Source: WHSM01 sp050701635 (GTDB lineage Bacteria > Actinomycetota > Actinomycetes > Mycobacteriales > Micromonosporaceae). Taken from it: a DNA stretch of 29,532 bases. A program made the translations under genes and the position numbers. The stretch is taken from NCBI GenBank assembly GCA_050701635.1, contig JBOGDF010000018.1:1-29532 (forward strand), given 5' to 3'. This document shows positions 8,093 through 16,069 of this stretch, piece by piece. The notes under the pieces were generated by a model that saw only the letters and a program-made list of their open reading frames with translations, was not told the DNA's origin and ran no database searches. Numbering within the stretch: position 1 is the stretch's first letter; each line of letters opens with the position of its first letter.

Positions 8093-9373
8093 ATGGCCGG
8101 AGCAATGCGGCGGCACGGCCGGCTCCTGGCGGGGCTCGCCGCGGCCGCGACGGTCGTGCTGTGGTGGGGCCTCACACCGGCTCTGGCCGGTGCAAAACCC
8201 GCACCGGGGCCTCGGCCGAAGCCGTCGGCGTCCCCGTCCCCGTCTCCCTCACCCTCTCCGTCCCCGTCTGCCTTTCCGTCCCCGACGGCGGACCCGGCGT
8301 GTGGGTTCGTCGTGGTGGCCAGTCCGAACGCGAGCGGAGCGGACAACGTGCTGTTCGACGTGGCGGTGCTGTCCGCGACCGAGGCGTGGGCGGTGGGGGA
8401 GTACGTCATCGACGGATACGGCGCGGTACGGACCCTGATCCAGCACTACGACGGGACGGCGTGGACGACGGTGCCCAGCCCGAACCGGCTGACCGGCACC
8501 GGTCGCAACCAGATCAACGCGCTACGCGGCGTCACCGCGATCGCACCAGACGACGTGTGGGCGGTCGGGTACACGGTCAGCTTCGACGACCCGTACCGGA
8601 CGCTGACCATGCACTGGAACGGCGCGGCGTGGTCGATCGTGGACAGCCCGAACTACACGTTCCCGGGCGCGTACAACACGCTCACCGATGTGGCCGCGGT
8701 CGGGTCCGGTGACGTCTGGGCCGTCGGCGGCTCACCGTTTGGCGGGGTGAGTGCGCGTGGACTGCTGCTGCACTTCGACGGTACGTCCTGGTCGTTGCAG
8801 CCGGGGCCGCCGAACTTCGAGTTCTTTGCTTCCTCCACGCGCAATGGAGTGGTCGCCGTCTCGGCCACCGACGTGTGGGCGGTGGGTGACTACGACGCCT
8901 GGCACTTCGATGGCAACTCCTGGACCGTACCGGCGGCGGGTGCCCAGTTCGCCAGCGACGTACACGCTGCCGGGCCGGGTGCGGTGTGGGCGGCCGGCTC
9001 CTTCACCAGCACGCCGTCCGAGAGCGACCCGTACGGCCCGTACCCGATCGGACACCGCTTCACGGGTACGGGATGGCAGGAGCAGTCCGCCGCGGAGCTC
9101 GGGCTCGGGGCCTTCCGCGGCATCGCGGTCCGGGCGAACACCGACGTGATCGCGGTCGGCTTCTCGGGGCGGTTCGCGTACGCGCTGCGCTTCACCGGCA
9201 CCCAGTGGCAGCGGCTGGCGGCTGGTAACGGCAACCCGACACCACCCACCGACTACGCCATCGCGAACGTCCTTTACGGCGTCGCACACGCGGGCACGTC
9301 GATGTGGGCGGTGGGCTACTACGCCACCGACGACGGCGTACAGCGCACCCTCATCGAGCGCCACACCTGCTGA
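8093..9373 (+). CDS. Secreted seven-bladed WAVG beta-propeller protein
   Basis: This 426-residue protein has an Arg-containing N-terminus, a hydrophobic signal segment (about residues 11-32 with an ALA-G end), a Pro/Ser linker (about 33-66) and a repeated domain. The motif (D/E)(V/A)WAVG or a close variant occurs seven times, roughly every 50 residues: AWAVGEY, VWAVGYT, VWAVGGS, VWAVGDY, VWAAGSF, VIAVGFS and MWAVGYY. Each is preceded by hydrophobic strands and followed by HYDGTAWT-like strands. This implies a seven-bladed, kelch/galactose-oxidase-like propeller. No catalytic residues are recognised, so a binding or surface role is more likely than an enzyme. The gene is divergent from the protease, and a regulatory or substrate link is only a guess. 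Confidence 0.85.
   Translation: MAGAMRRHGRLLAGLAAAATVVLWWGLTPALAGAKPAPGPRPKPSASPSPSPSPSPSPSAFPSPTADPACGFVVVASPNASGADNVLFDVAVLSATEAWAVGEYVIDGYGAVRTLIQHYDGTAWTTVPSPNRLTGTGRNQINALRGVTAIAPDDVWAVGYTVSFDDPYRTLTMHWNGAAWSIVDSPNYTFPGAYNTLTDVAAVGSGDVWAVGGSPFGGVSARGLLLHFDGTSWSLQPGPPNFEFFASSTRNGVVAVSATDVWAVGDYDAWHFDGNSWTVPAAGAQFASDVHAAGPGAVWAAGSFTSTPSESDPYGPYPIGHRFTGTGWQEQSAAELGLGAFRGIAVRANTDVIAVGFSGRFAYALRFTGTQWQRLAAGNGNPTPPTDYAIANVLYGVAHAGTSMWAVGYYATDDGVQRTLIERHTC
8222..8284 (+). repeat. Short Pro-Ser codon repeat encoding a linker
   Basis: Alternating CCN/TCN codons in the propeller gene encode a Pro-Ser repeat broken once by Ala-Phe. It is a typical flexible linker between the signal peptide and the folded domain in exported actinobacterial proteins, and may vary in length between strains. 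Confidence 0.8.
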
Positions 9374-9401
9374 CCAGGCGGGCTGGTGCCCGAGGCGGAC
9401 G

Positions 9402-11789
9402 TCAGGACAGGCGCACCACGGTCTTCTGCGTGGCGCCGGCCTGGCCGGTGAGGTCGCCGAAGGTGAGTGTGAGCCGGCTGCCGGTGGTGGCCGAGGTGAC
9501 CGTGGGTGGCTTGGAGAGCACCGCGGAGACCGGGCGGTGCCAGGTGATGGTCAGCGAGGTCTGCACCCGCATCGGGTCGGACACACAGACCTCCGCCGTG
9601 CCGTCGGCCTTCTCCCGGATCAGTACGCAGGCCCAGCCGTCGGAGCTGATCGGGCCGGCGGTGCCGGGCAGCCAGAAGTTGGCCGCGGTGTACCCGAGAC
9701 GGGGCACGGCGACGCCCTGTACGTCGCCGGTGTTCGCCAGGATCCGCAGCCAGGTCGCGTCGGCCGCGCGGTTCGCCGTCGCCGCCGCGGTCGCGCCGGG
9801 CAGGATCGCGTACGCGTACGTCGCGCCGGCAGGATCGGTGCCGTGGTCGATCGCCAGGGTCAGGTAGCGACGCGTGATCGCCTGGGTCGAGCCGGCCCGG
9901 TTGATCTGGCTCCACGAGCCGGTACGCGGCAGCCGGCGAGCGGTCAGCCGGGCACCGGCGGGGAACACGTACCCGCCGAATCCGTTGAGGTGAGCCGACC
10001 TGGCACCGGTGAACGTCGAGGTCCAGCCGACGGTGGACGGCTGCGCGACGTTGTTCACCCGCAGCGCGTGGCTGCCGGTCGCGCCGAGGTTGCGGTTGTC
10101 CACGATCGACTCGACCGCGGTGCCGTCGGTGCAGCTGATGCCGGCGCCGAGGCAGACCACCGCGTCGTCCAGCCAGAACCAGGACTTGCGGGCCACCAGG
10201 GTGCTGAACGGCCCCTTGAGGTACTGGCCGGTCGCGCCGAACTCGCCGTCGGTGGCGCCGCCGACCCAGCGCGCATCGGGTTTCGCGGCGCCCCAGTCGC
10301 CGCCCTGGCCATCGGTCAGCGGCTTCAGCGAAGCGGTGATGCCGGGCAACCGGTACGGGTCGACGGTCGGCCAGAAGGCGTCGGAGTACTGGCCGTTGCC
10401 GTACGTGGATCCCCACCAGTAGAGCATTCCGGAACCGGTGTGCCAGCCGCGCAGGTTCTCGCCGTTGCCGACCTCGTAGTAGCTGATCCGCCTCGACGCC
10501 ATGCTCACCGAGGCGGTCCAGCCGGGCCGCCGGTGGGTGACCCGGTCCATGCTGGCGAACACCCGGTGCGCGACCGGCTCGGGTGTGGCGGGCAGCACGC
10601 GATCATCGGCGATCGCCTTCAGCGCGGCGAGCTGGGCGACGTCGAACCGCGTGTCGGACAGCAGCGGCGAGTAGTAGGCACGCGCCATCCAGCCCTTGAC
10701 CATGCCCCGCCAGCGCTGGTTCTCCGCGGTGCTCGCACCCTTGCCGAGCTGCACGATCGCCGCGACGATCGCGTGGCCGCGGGCATGGTCGTCGGAGGCG
10801 CTGCGGGAGATCCCGCGGCCGGACACTCCGTCCATGCACAGCCCGTTGACGATGAACGGCGCGTACGCTTTCTCGACCGAGTCCAGGATGATCTGCCGCG
10901 CCGGGTCGGTGACCGCCCACTGGGTTCCGCTGACCAGGGCGAACAGCCGGCCCAGGCCGTCGAGCAGCGGTGCGCCGTAGCCACCGGTGTACGCGACCCA
11001 GGTGTGCTGTACGAACGAGCCGTCGGCGTACAGGCCGTCCCCGGTGGTCACGTACGGGAACACCGGCGAGAGCGCGTCGCGTGCGACGGTGAGCCTGGCC
11101 GATGACCTGCCGACGACGGCGCGCAGCGCGATCGAGCGGCACAGGTCGACCCGGTTCGCGCCCGTACTCGTCCCGGTGTAGCTGCTGACGGCGCTGTCCG
11201 GCACGAACGTGTCGACCGCCCGGCAGTAGCTCGCGATCTGGGTGGCCGTCAGCTGGTCATACATGATCACGCAGGTGTCCATCAGCGCCTGCGGGGCGCC
11301 GATCTGCCAGTGCCACCAGTTGCCGAACCGGGTGGTGTTCTCGTGGTAGATGTCGGCGTAGAGGTGGTCGAGGCCGGCCACGATCCGGTCGCGCAGCGTG
11401 GTGCTGCCGGTGGAGCCGGTGCCGGGTTGCGCGTACGCCTCGGCCATCGTGCGCAGCCGCCGGTAGCTCTCGGTGATCCGGCTGGAGTAGGTGTACGACT
11501 CGGGGTCGGTGTCGGGCTCCGGGTCGTCGTACGACAGGTCCGGCCACAGCGATCCGCTGACCGCCGACATCGATGCGGCGAAGCCGCGGGCGGACTCTCC
11601 CGTCGCCCTCAGCTTGCCTGCGAACGGCTCGGCGGCCGGGTCGAACCCGCTGCCGAGCAGCAGGTCGCGCCAGCGCAGCCGCATCGTGTCGTATACGTCG
11701 GCGGCGCCGGCCGGCTGGACCGGTAGCACCGACACGGCGGCGGCACCGCCGAGAACCTGCAGCAACGTACGACGAGACAATGTCGGCAT
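9402..11789 (-). CDS. Tat-exported family 8 polysaccharide lyase
   Basis: This 795-residue lyase cleaves a uronic-acid polysaccharide (hyaluronan, chondroitin or xanthan are the known PL8 substrates) by beta-elimination. The N-terminus SRRTLLQVLGGAAAVS is a twin-arginine signal with cleavage near residue 30. The alpha/alpha-toroid part carries Asn212 (GANRVD), His262 (FVQHTW) and Tyr271 (GGYG). Their spacing of 50 and 9 residues equals that of Asn349, His399 and Tyr408 in the pneumococcal hyaluronate lyase. NWWHWQIG at 157-164 would supply the aromatic patch. Beta-sandwich domains follow from about residue 400. The ATG at 11789 has GGGAGG five bases upstream. The gene lies downstream of the transporter operon. 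Substrate is not decided by sequence alone. Confidence 0.92.
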   Translation of the reverse strand: MPTLSRRTLLQVLGGAAAVSVLPVQPAGAADVYDTMRLRWRDLLLGSGFDPAAEPFAGKLRATGESARGFAASMSAVSGSLWPDLSYDDPEPDTDPESYTYSSRITESYRRLRTMAEAYAQPGTGSTGSTTLRDRIVAGLDHLYADIYHENTTRFGNWWHWQIGAPQALMDTCVIMYDQLTATQIASYCRAVDTFVPDSAVSSYTGTSTGANRVDLCRSIALRAVVGRSSARLTVARDALSPVFPYVTTGDGLYADGSFVQHTWVAYTGGYGAPLLDGLGRLFALVSGTQWAVTDPARQIILDSVEKAYAPFIVNGLCMDGVSGRGISRSASDDHARGHAIVAAIVQLGKGASTAENQRWRGMVKGWMARAYYSPLLSDTRFDVAQLAALKAIADDRVLPATPEPVAHRVFASMDRVTHRRPGWTASVSMASRRISYYEVGNGENLRGWHTGSGMLYWWGSTYGNGQYSDAFWPTVDPYRLPGITASLKPLTDGQGGDWGAAKPDARWVGGATDGEFGATGQYLKGPFSTLVARKSWFWLDDAVVCLGAGISCTDGTAVESIVDNRNLGATGSHALRVNNVAQPSTVGWTSTFTGARSAHLNGFGGYVFPAGARLTARRLPRTGSWSQINRAGSTQAITRRYLTLAIDHGTDPAGATYAYAILPGATAAATANRAADATWLRILANTGDVQGVAVPRLGYTAANFWLPGTAGPISSDGWACVLIREKADGTAEVCVSDPMRVQTSLTITWHRPVSAVLSKPPTVTSATTGSRLTLTFGDLTGQAGATQKTVVRLS

Positions 11790-11852
11790 CGGACCTCCCG
11801 GGCAGCGGCGCGGATCACACTTGCTAGCACGCCACCGCGGACGCCACAACGA

Positions 11853-11868
11853 AACCGAACAGAACCGA
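11853..11868. promoter_or_regulatory. Operator-like motif upstream of the PL8 lyase gene
   Basis: AACCGAACAGAACCGA matches AAGCGAACAAAATCGA (16051-16066, upstream of the sugar-binding protein gene) at 13 of 16 positions by hand alignment. It lies 64 bases before the lyase start in a 112-base gap that is otherwise empty. It suggests that the lyase and transporter share a regulator. Confidence 0.4.
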
Positions 11869-11901
11869 TCAGCGGGGCCGGCGTTGGCCGCGAGGTAGCT
11901 G

Positions 11902-12897
11902 TCACGCGGTGTGGCCGAGTTGGTCTTTGAGGACGGGGTGGGCGAGCGGTTCGGCGTTCGCGAGCCGTTCGATCTCGTCGATCGCGAGCTGACCCATGCG
12001 GACGAGTTCGGTGCCGAGGGATCCGGCGATGTGTGGTGTGAGCAGGACGTTGTCGTGGTCGTACAGCGGTGAGTCGACCGGAAGCACCTCGGGCGTCGTC
12101 ACGTCGAGCACGGCGTGGACGCGTCCGTCGAGAACGGCCCGGGTGAGGGCGTCGGTGTCGACCAGGGCGCCTCGCGCGGTGTTCACCAGGGTCGCGCCGG
12201 GCCGCATCAGGCCGAGCCGGTCGGCGTTCATCAGGTGGAAGGTCTCGGGCAGGTCCGGGGCGTGCAGGGTGACGACGTCGCTGGTCGCGACCAGTTCGTC
12301 GAGTGCGAGCAGCGGTACGCCGAGCCGCTGCGCCTCGGCCGGGTCGAGGTACGGGTCGGAGAGGACGAGTTCGAGGTCGTACGGCCGGAGCAGCTCCAGT
12401 ACCCGGCGGCCGATCCGGGAGGCACCGACGACGCCGACCCGTTTGCGGTAGTTCCCCATCGACGGGTGTACGGCGTCCCAGTCCCTCGCCGTCCGGGTCC
12501 GCCGGTAGTTCGCGGCGATCGGCAGGACCCGCTTGTTGGCCAGCAGCACGACGGCGACGGTGAATTCGGCGACCGGTACGGCGTTCGCCGCCGCGGCCGA
12601 GCTGACCTCGATCCCACGGTGCCAGACGGCGTCGGTGATGTGGTGCTTGACCGACCCGGCGGCGTGGACCACGGCGCGCAGCCGCGGGGCGTGGGCGAGC
12701 ACGTCGGCGGTCAGTGGCGGGCAGCCCCAGCCGGTGAGCAGCACGTCCGCGTCGGCGAGTCGCCTGTGCGCGTAGGGCGTCGACAGGTCGTGCAGCACGG
12801 TGTCGTCGACGTCGGCGACCGTACGCAGCCGTTGCCGCGCGTGGGCGTCGAACAGCCGCGGGTACAGCCCGGGCTGCATCGCGAGCACGACCTTCAC
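11902..12897 (-). CDS. D-2-hydroxyacid dehydrogenase family protein
   Basis: This 331-residue NAD(P)-dependent dehydrogenase carries the nucleotide-binding loop GVVGASRIG at about 155-163 and the catalytic residues Arg242 (NTARGALVD), Glu270 (DVTTPE) and His289 (LTPHIAGS). It would interconvert a 2-keto acid and a D-2-hydroxy acid in the cytoplasm. The start is GTG, overlapping the permease stop (GTGA), with GGGAG upstream, so it is the last gene of the transporter operon. A role in processing a keto- or hydroxy-acid from unsaturated uronates is plausible. The exact substrate cannot be read from sequence. Confidence 0.88.
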   Translation of the reverse strand: MKVVLAMQPGLYPRLFDAHARQRLRTVADVDDTVLHDLSTPYAHRRLADADVLLTGWGCPPLTADVLAHAPRLRAVVHAAGSVKHHITDAVWHRGIEVSSAAAANAVPVAEFTVAVVLLANKRVLPIAANYRRTRTARDWDAVHPSMGNYRKRVGVVGASRIGRRVLELLRPYDLELVLSDPYLDPAEAQRLGVPLLALDELVATSDVVTLHAPDLPETFHLMNADRLGLMRPGATLVNTARGALVDTDALTRAVLDGRVHAVLDVTTPEVLPVDSPLYDHDNVLLTPHIAGSLGTELVRMGQLAIDEIERLANAEPLAHPVLKDQLGHTA

Positions 12898-13730
12898 TTC
12901 ACGCTCCCTGCTGTGAGGCCCGAGCGCCAGAACCGCTGCAGGCAGATGAAGGCCACCAGTAGCGGCAGCACCGAGACGAACGACCCGGTGATGACCAGCG
13001 GGTAGAAATCGGGGTACGCGGTGGCGTTGCTGTTCCAGATGTAGAGGCCGAGGCTGACCGGGAACAGCGAGCGGTCGGACAGCATCACCAGCGGCAGGAA
13101 GAAGTTGTTCCAGATCGCGACGAACTGGAACAGGAATATGGTCACGTAGCCGGGCAGCAGCATGCGCAGCCCCACCGAGAAGAACGTACGCAGCTCGCCG
13201 GCACCGTCCACTCGGGACGCGTCCAGCACCTCCGACGGTACGTAGCCCTGGCTGAACACCCGCGCCAGGTAGACGCCGAACGGGTTGGTCAGCACCGGGA
13301 TGAACACCGCCCAGAAGCTGTTCACCACGCCGATCTTCGACGCCAGCAGGTACAGCGGCAGCGACATCGCCGTGGTCGGGATCAGTACGCCGATCAGCAC
13401 CACTCCGAACAGCTTCTCCTTGCCGCGGAACTGGTACTTGTCGAACGCGTACCCGGCGGCGACGCTGACCAGCGCGCCGATCATCGCGCCGCCGCCGGCG
13501 TACCCCAGGCTGTTGAGGTACCAGCGGCCGAACACGCCGCCGTCCTGCCGGGCCAGGTCGCCGAGGTTGCCGGCCAGGTGGAAACCGGAGAAGTCGAACA
13601 TCGACGACCCGTACAGGCCGCCCAGCTGTTTGGTCGCCGCCGACGCCAGCCAGACCAGTGGGAACAGCATGTACGCCGCGGACAGCACCAGTACGACGTT
13701 AACGCCGGCGCGGGACAGCACCCGGTTCAC
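12894..13730 (-). CDS. Sugar ABC transporter permease, MalG type
   Basis: This 278-residue inner-membrane protein has about six hydrophobic segments and ends with the C-terminal Lys typical of the MalG branch. The EAA loop reads EVLDASRVDGAGELRTFFSV near residues 180-200 and would contact the ATPase. It is the second subunit of the importer with the preceding MalF-type gene, whose stop it overlaps (GTGA). The GTG start at 13730 was chosen from this overlap and from where the permease sequence begins. The frame is open further upstream, but that only mirrors the neighbour. No ATPase gene lies in the cluster. Confidence 0.9.
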   Translation of the reverse strand: MNRVLSRAGVNVVLVLSAAYMLFPLVWLASAATKQLGGLYGSSMFDFSGFHLAGNLGDLARQDGGVFGRWYLNSLGYAGGGAMIGALVSVAAGYAFDKYQFRGKEKLFGVVLIGVLIPTTAMSLPLYLLASKIGVVNSFWAVFIPVLTNPFGVYLARVFSQGYVPSEVLDASRVDGAGELRTFFSVGLRMLLPGYVTIFLFQFVAIWNNFFLPLVMLSDRSLFPVSLGLYIWNSNATAYPDFYPLVITGSFVSVLPLLVAFICLQRFWRSGLTAGSVK

Positions 13731-14674
13731 CGGCGGGAATCCCAACGGGTGACCAGGTACGACAGCAGCCCGGCGAACCCGGCCAGCAGCACCGACGCCG
13801 CCGCGGCGAGACCGAAGTCGTTGCGGCCGAACGCGGCCTCGTACGCGAACAGGTTCGGTGTGTAGGTGCTGCTCACCGCCGGGGTGGCCTGGGAGAGGAT
13901 CACCGGTTCGGTGAACAGCTGCAGGGACCCGATGATGGTGAACAGCAGCACCACACCGATCGCGGGCCGGATCAGCGGGACCTTGATCTGCCGGGTGACC
14001 TGCCAGCCCGACGCGCCGTCGATCTGGGCCGCCTCCAGCACCGACCGGTCGATCGCCTGCAGCGCGGTGAAGAAGATGATCACGTTGTAGCCGGTCCATT
14101 CCCAGACGGCGATGTTCACGATCGACGGCAGGACGAGCTCCTGCGACAGCAGCTGTAGCTCGATCCCGCCGGACGCCAGCAGCTTCAGCACCGGGCTCAA
14201 TCCCGGCGTGTAGAGATAGGCCCAGATGATCGCCGCGATCACTCCTGGTACGGCGTGCGGCAGGAACAGCACGAGCTGCATGAAGCGCCGCGCCCGCGCC
14301 AACGCGGAGTCCAGCAGCAGCGCCAACCCGATCGCCAGGCCACCCATCAGCGGGATGTAGAGCAGGCAGTACAGCGCGAGTACGACGAAGCCGCCGCGGA
14401 ACTCCGCCGACGACAGCGCCTCCAGGTAGTTTCCGAGCCCGGAGAACACCGGCTCGGCGCCGCCGAACCCGAGGCCGGAGCGCTGTTCCCGGAACAGGCT
14501 CAACCCGGCGGCGTACAGCATCGGGATCGCGAGCGTCCCGGTGAACAGCAGGAAGAACGGCGTCATGAGTACGGCGGCCGGCCCGGCCTGACGCCGCCGG
14601 CGTACCGCGGTACGGCGCGGCTTCCGCACCGGCCCGGCATCGCGCGCCGGGGCGACTGGTGGAGATTCGAGCAC
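13727..14674 (-). CDS. Sugar ABC transporter permease, MalF type
   Basis: This 315-residue membrane protein has a basic cytoplasmic N-terminus (residues 10-30 rich in Arg/Lys), then a hydrophobic segment (VLMTPFFLLFTGTLAIPML) and five more. The EAA loop SVLEAAQIDGASGWQVTRQI precedes the last two segments. It pairs with the MalG-type subunit to import an oligosaccharide delivered by the upstream lipoprotein. It starts at GTG 14674 with AGGGAG seven bases upstream, 19 bases after the binding-protein stop. Family assignment is firm, the sugar is inferred only from the lyase. Confidence 0.9.
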   Translation of the reverse strand: MLESPPVAPARDAGPVRKPRRTAVRRRRQAGPAAVLMTPFFLLFTGTLAIPMLYAAGLSLFREQRSGLGFGGAEPVFSGLGNYLEALSSAEFRGGFVVLALYCLLYIPLMGGLAIGLALLLDSALARARRFMQLVLFLPHAVPGVIAAIIWAYLYTPGLSPVLKLLASGGIELQLLSQELVLPSIVNIAVWEWTGYNVIIFFTALQAIDRSVLEAAQIDGASGWQVTRQIKVPLIRPAIGVVLLFTIIGSLQLFTEPVILSQATPAVSSTYTPNLFAYEAAFGRNDFGLAAAASVLLAGFAGLLSYLVTRWDSRR

Positions 14675-14693
14675 TGCTGCTCCCTGTGGCGGG

Positions 14694-15971
14694 CTAGCCG
14701 ACGTTGAGGCCGGCGCCCTTCATCTCGGTGACGGTGGACGTCTCGGCCTTCTCCAGGGCGGCGTCGATGGTGCCGCCGGAGGACAGTGAGCCGAAGCCGT
14801 CGCCGAGCGTGGTGAGGGTGCTCAGGGTGGGTCCCCAGGTCCAGCCGGTGACGACCGAGCCGGCCGCCGTGTCGAACTCGGCGTAGATGTCCTGGTCACC
14901 GAAGTGGGCGGTGGGGTAGTTCTGCTTCGCGATCGCGACCAGGTTCGTCGCCGCCGGGTACGTCGAGCCGACGTCACCTCGGGCCTTGAGCGCGTCCGGC
15001 GAGGACACCAGCCACGTGGCGAGCGCGGCGGCGGCCTTGGCCTGCTTGCTGTTCTTGGTCACGGCGAAGGTGGAGCCGCCGTACAGTGCGGACGCCGGGG
15101 TGCCCCAGTGCGGGAGCTGCGCGACGGCCCACTTGCCGGCGGAGCTCTCGGTCCGGGTCACCAGACCGCCCGCGCCCCAGGAGGCCCCGATCACGCCGAC
15201 GACCTTGCCGGTGCCGAGGCTGTTGGCCCACTCCTCGGAGAAGGCCTGCTCGACCTTGACCAGGTCGTCGTTGATCAGGCCCTGCCAGTAGTCGGCGACC
15301 TCGGCGGTCTGCGGGTCGGTCAGCGAGACCTTCCAGGTGTCGCCCTCGGTGCGGAACCAGTGCGCGCCGTTCTGCCAGGCGAGCGCGGCGAACAGCTTCG
15401 CCTCGTTCGGGAAGAACGACGCGATCGAGGTGCCGGGCTGCTTGGCGGCGATCGTCTTCGCGGCGGTACGGAACTCGTCCCAGGTCTCCGGAGGCGTGAT
15501 GCCGAGCTGCTGGAACACGTCGGCCCGGTAGTAGAAGACCAATGGCGCCGCGTCGTACGGGATCGCCCAGGTCTTGCCCGCGAACCGTACCGCGGAGGTG
15601 ATGTTCTCCGGTACGCCCTTGAGAACGTCGCCCGCCAGCGTGTCGACCGGCTGCACACCACCCTGGCTGACGAACGACGGCAGGTCCTGGTACTCGACGG
15701 TGACCAGGTCGGGCGCGTTGCCGGCCTTCAGCGCGTTGGTCAGTTTCGCGTTGCCGCCCTCGTTCGGCGACGGCGTCTGCTCGAAGGTGACCTTGATGTC
15801 GGGGTGCACGGAGTTGAACGCCTTGACCACCAGGTCCATCCCCTTCACATGGGAGGAGAAGGTGATCCGGGCCGGGCCGGCGTCGGCCTCCGGATCGCCG
15901 GACGAGCCGCAGGCGGTCAGGACGAGTGCGAGCGTGATCGACCCGACCAGGCACGAGGTCAAGCGCTTCAT
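14694..15971 (-). CDS. Sugar-binding lipoprotein of an ABC importer
   Basis: This 425-residue extracellular solute-binding protein (family 1, MalE/UgpB-like) begins with a short basic region and a lipoprotein signal ending in the lipobox LTAC (Cys20 or so), so it is anchored in the outer face of the membrane. Family signatures are TFEQTPSPNEGGNAKLTNALKAG and PDLVTVEYQDLPSF. It heads the operon of binding protein, two permeases and dehydrogenase. The ATG at 15971 has AAGGAG eight bases upstream. The frame is open well beyond this start, but that part mirrors the regulator gene. It most likely binds the oligosaccharides released by the PL8 lyase. Confidence 0.92.
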   Translation of the reverse strand: MKRLTSCLVGSITLALVLTACGSSGDPEADAGPARITFSSHVKGMDLVVKAFNSVHPDIKVTFEQTPSPNEGGNAKLTNALKAGNAPDLVTVEYQDLPSFVSQGGVQPVDTLAGDVLKGVPENITSAVRFAGKTWAIPYDAAPLVFYYRADVFQQLGITPPETWDEFRTAAKTIAAKQPGTSIASFFPNEAKLFAALAWQNGAHWFRTEGDTWKVSLTDPQTAEVADYWQGLINDDLVKVEQAFSEEWANSLGTGKVVGVIGASWGAGGLVTRTESSAGKWAVAQLPHWGTPASALYGGSTFAVTKNSKQAKAAAALATWLVSSPDALKARGDVGSTYPAATNLVAIAKQNYPTAHFGDQDIYAEFDTAAGSVVTGWTWGPTLSTLTTLGDGFGSLSSGGTIDAALEKAETSTVTEMKGAGLNVG

Positions 15972-16007
15972 CGGTGGGCTCCTTGAGGCCAGAGATTCGA
16001 TCACGCA

Positions 16008-16066
16008 AGACAACGCGCGCTGCTCGCGAGCGGTCAAGCAGATGCGAGCGAAGCGAACAAAATCGA
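16008..16066 (-). promoter_or_regulatory. Putative promoter and operators of the transporter operon
   Basis: On the minus strand TTGACC (16037-16032) and TTGTCT (16013-16008) are 18 bases apart. A perfect palindrome GCTCGCGAGC (16022-16031) lies between them. Just upstream is AAGCGAACAAAATCGA (16051-16066, plus strand), which resembles the motif before the lyase gene and runs into ATCGAAAGC, also present before the regulator gene. The -10 match is weak. Confidence 0.4.
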
Positions 16067-16069
16067 AAG

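Noticed and set aside
8222..8284. CRISPR or minisatellite array
   Set aside because: The repeats are six-base codon pairs inside a coding frame encoding a Pro-Ser linker. There are no spacers.
9379..9392. CGGGC-TGGT-GCCCG hairpin between the propeller and lyase genes as a terminator
   Set aside because: The stem is only five base pairs in very GC-rich sequence, so it is not distinguishable from chance.
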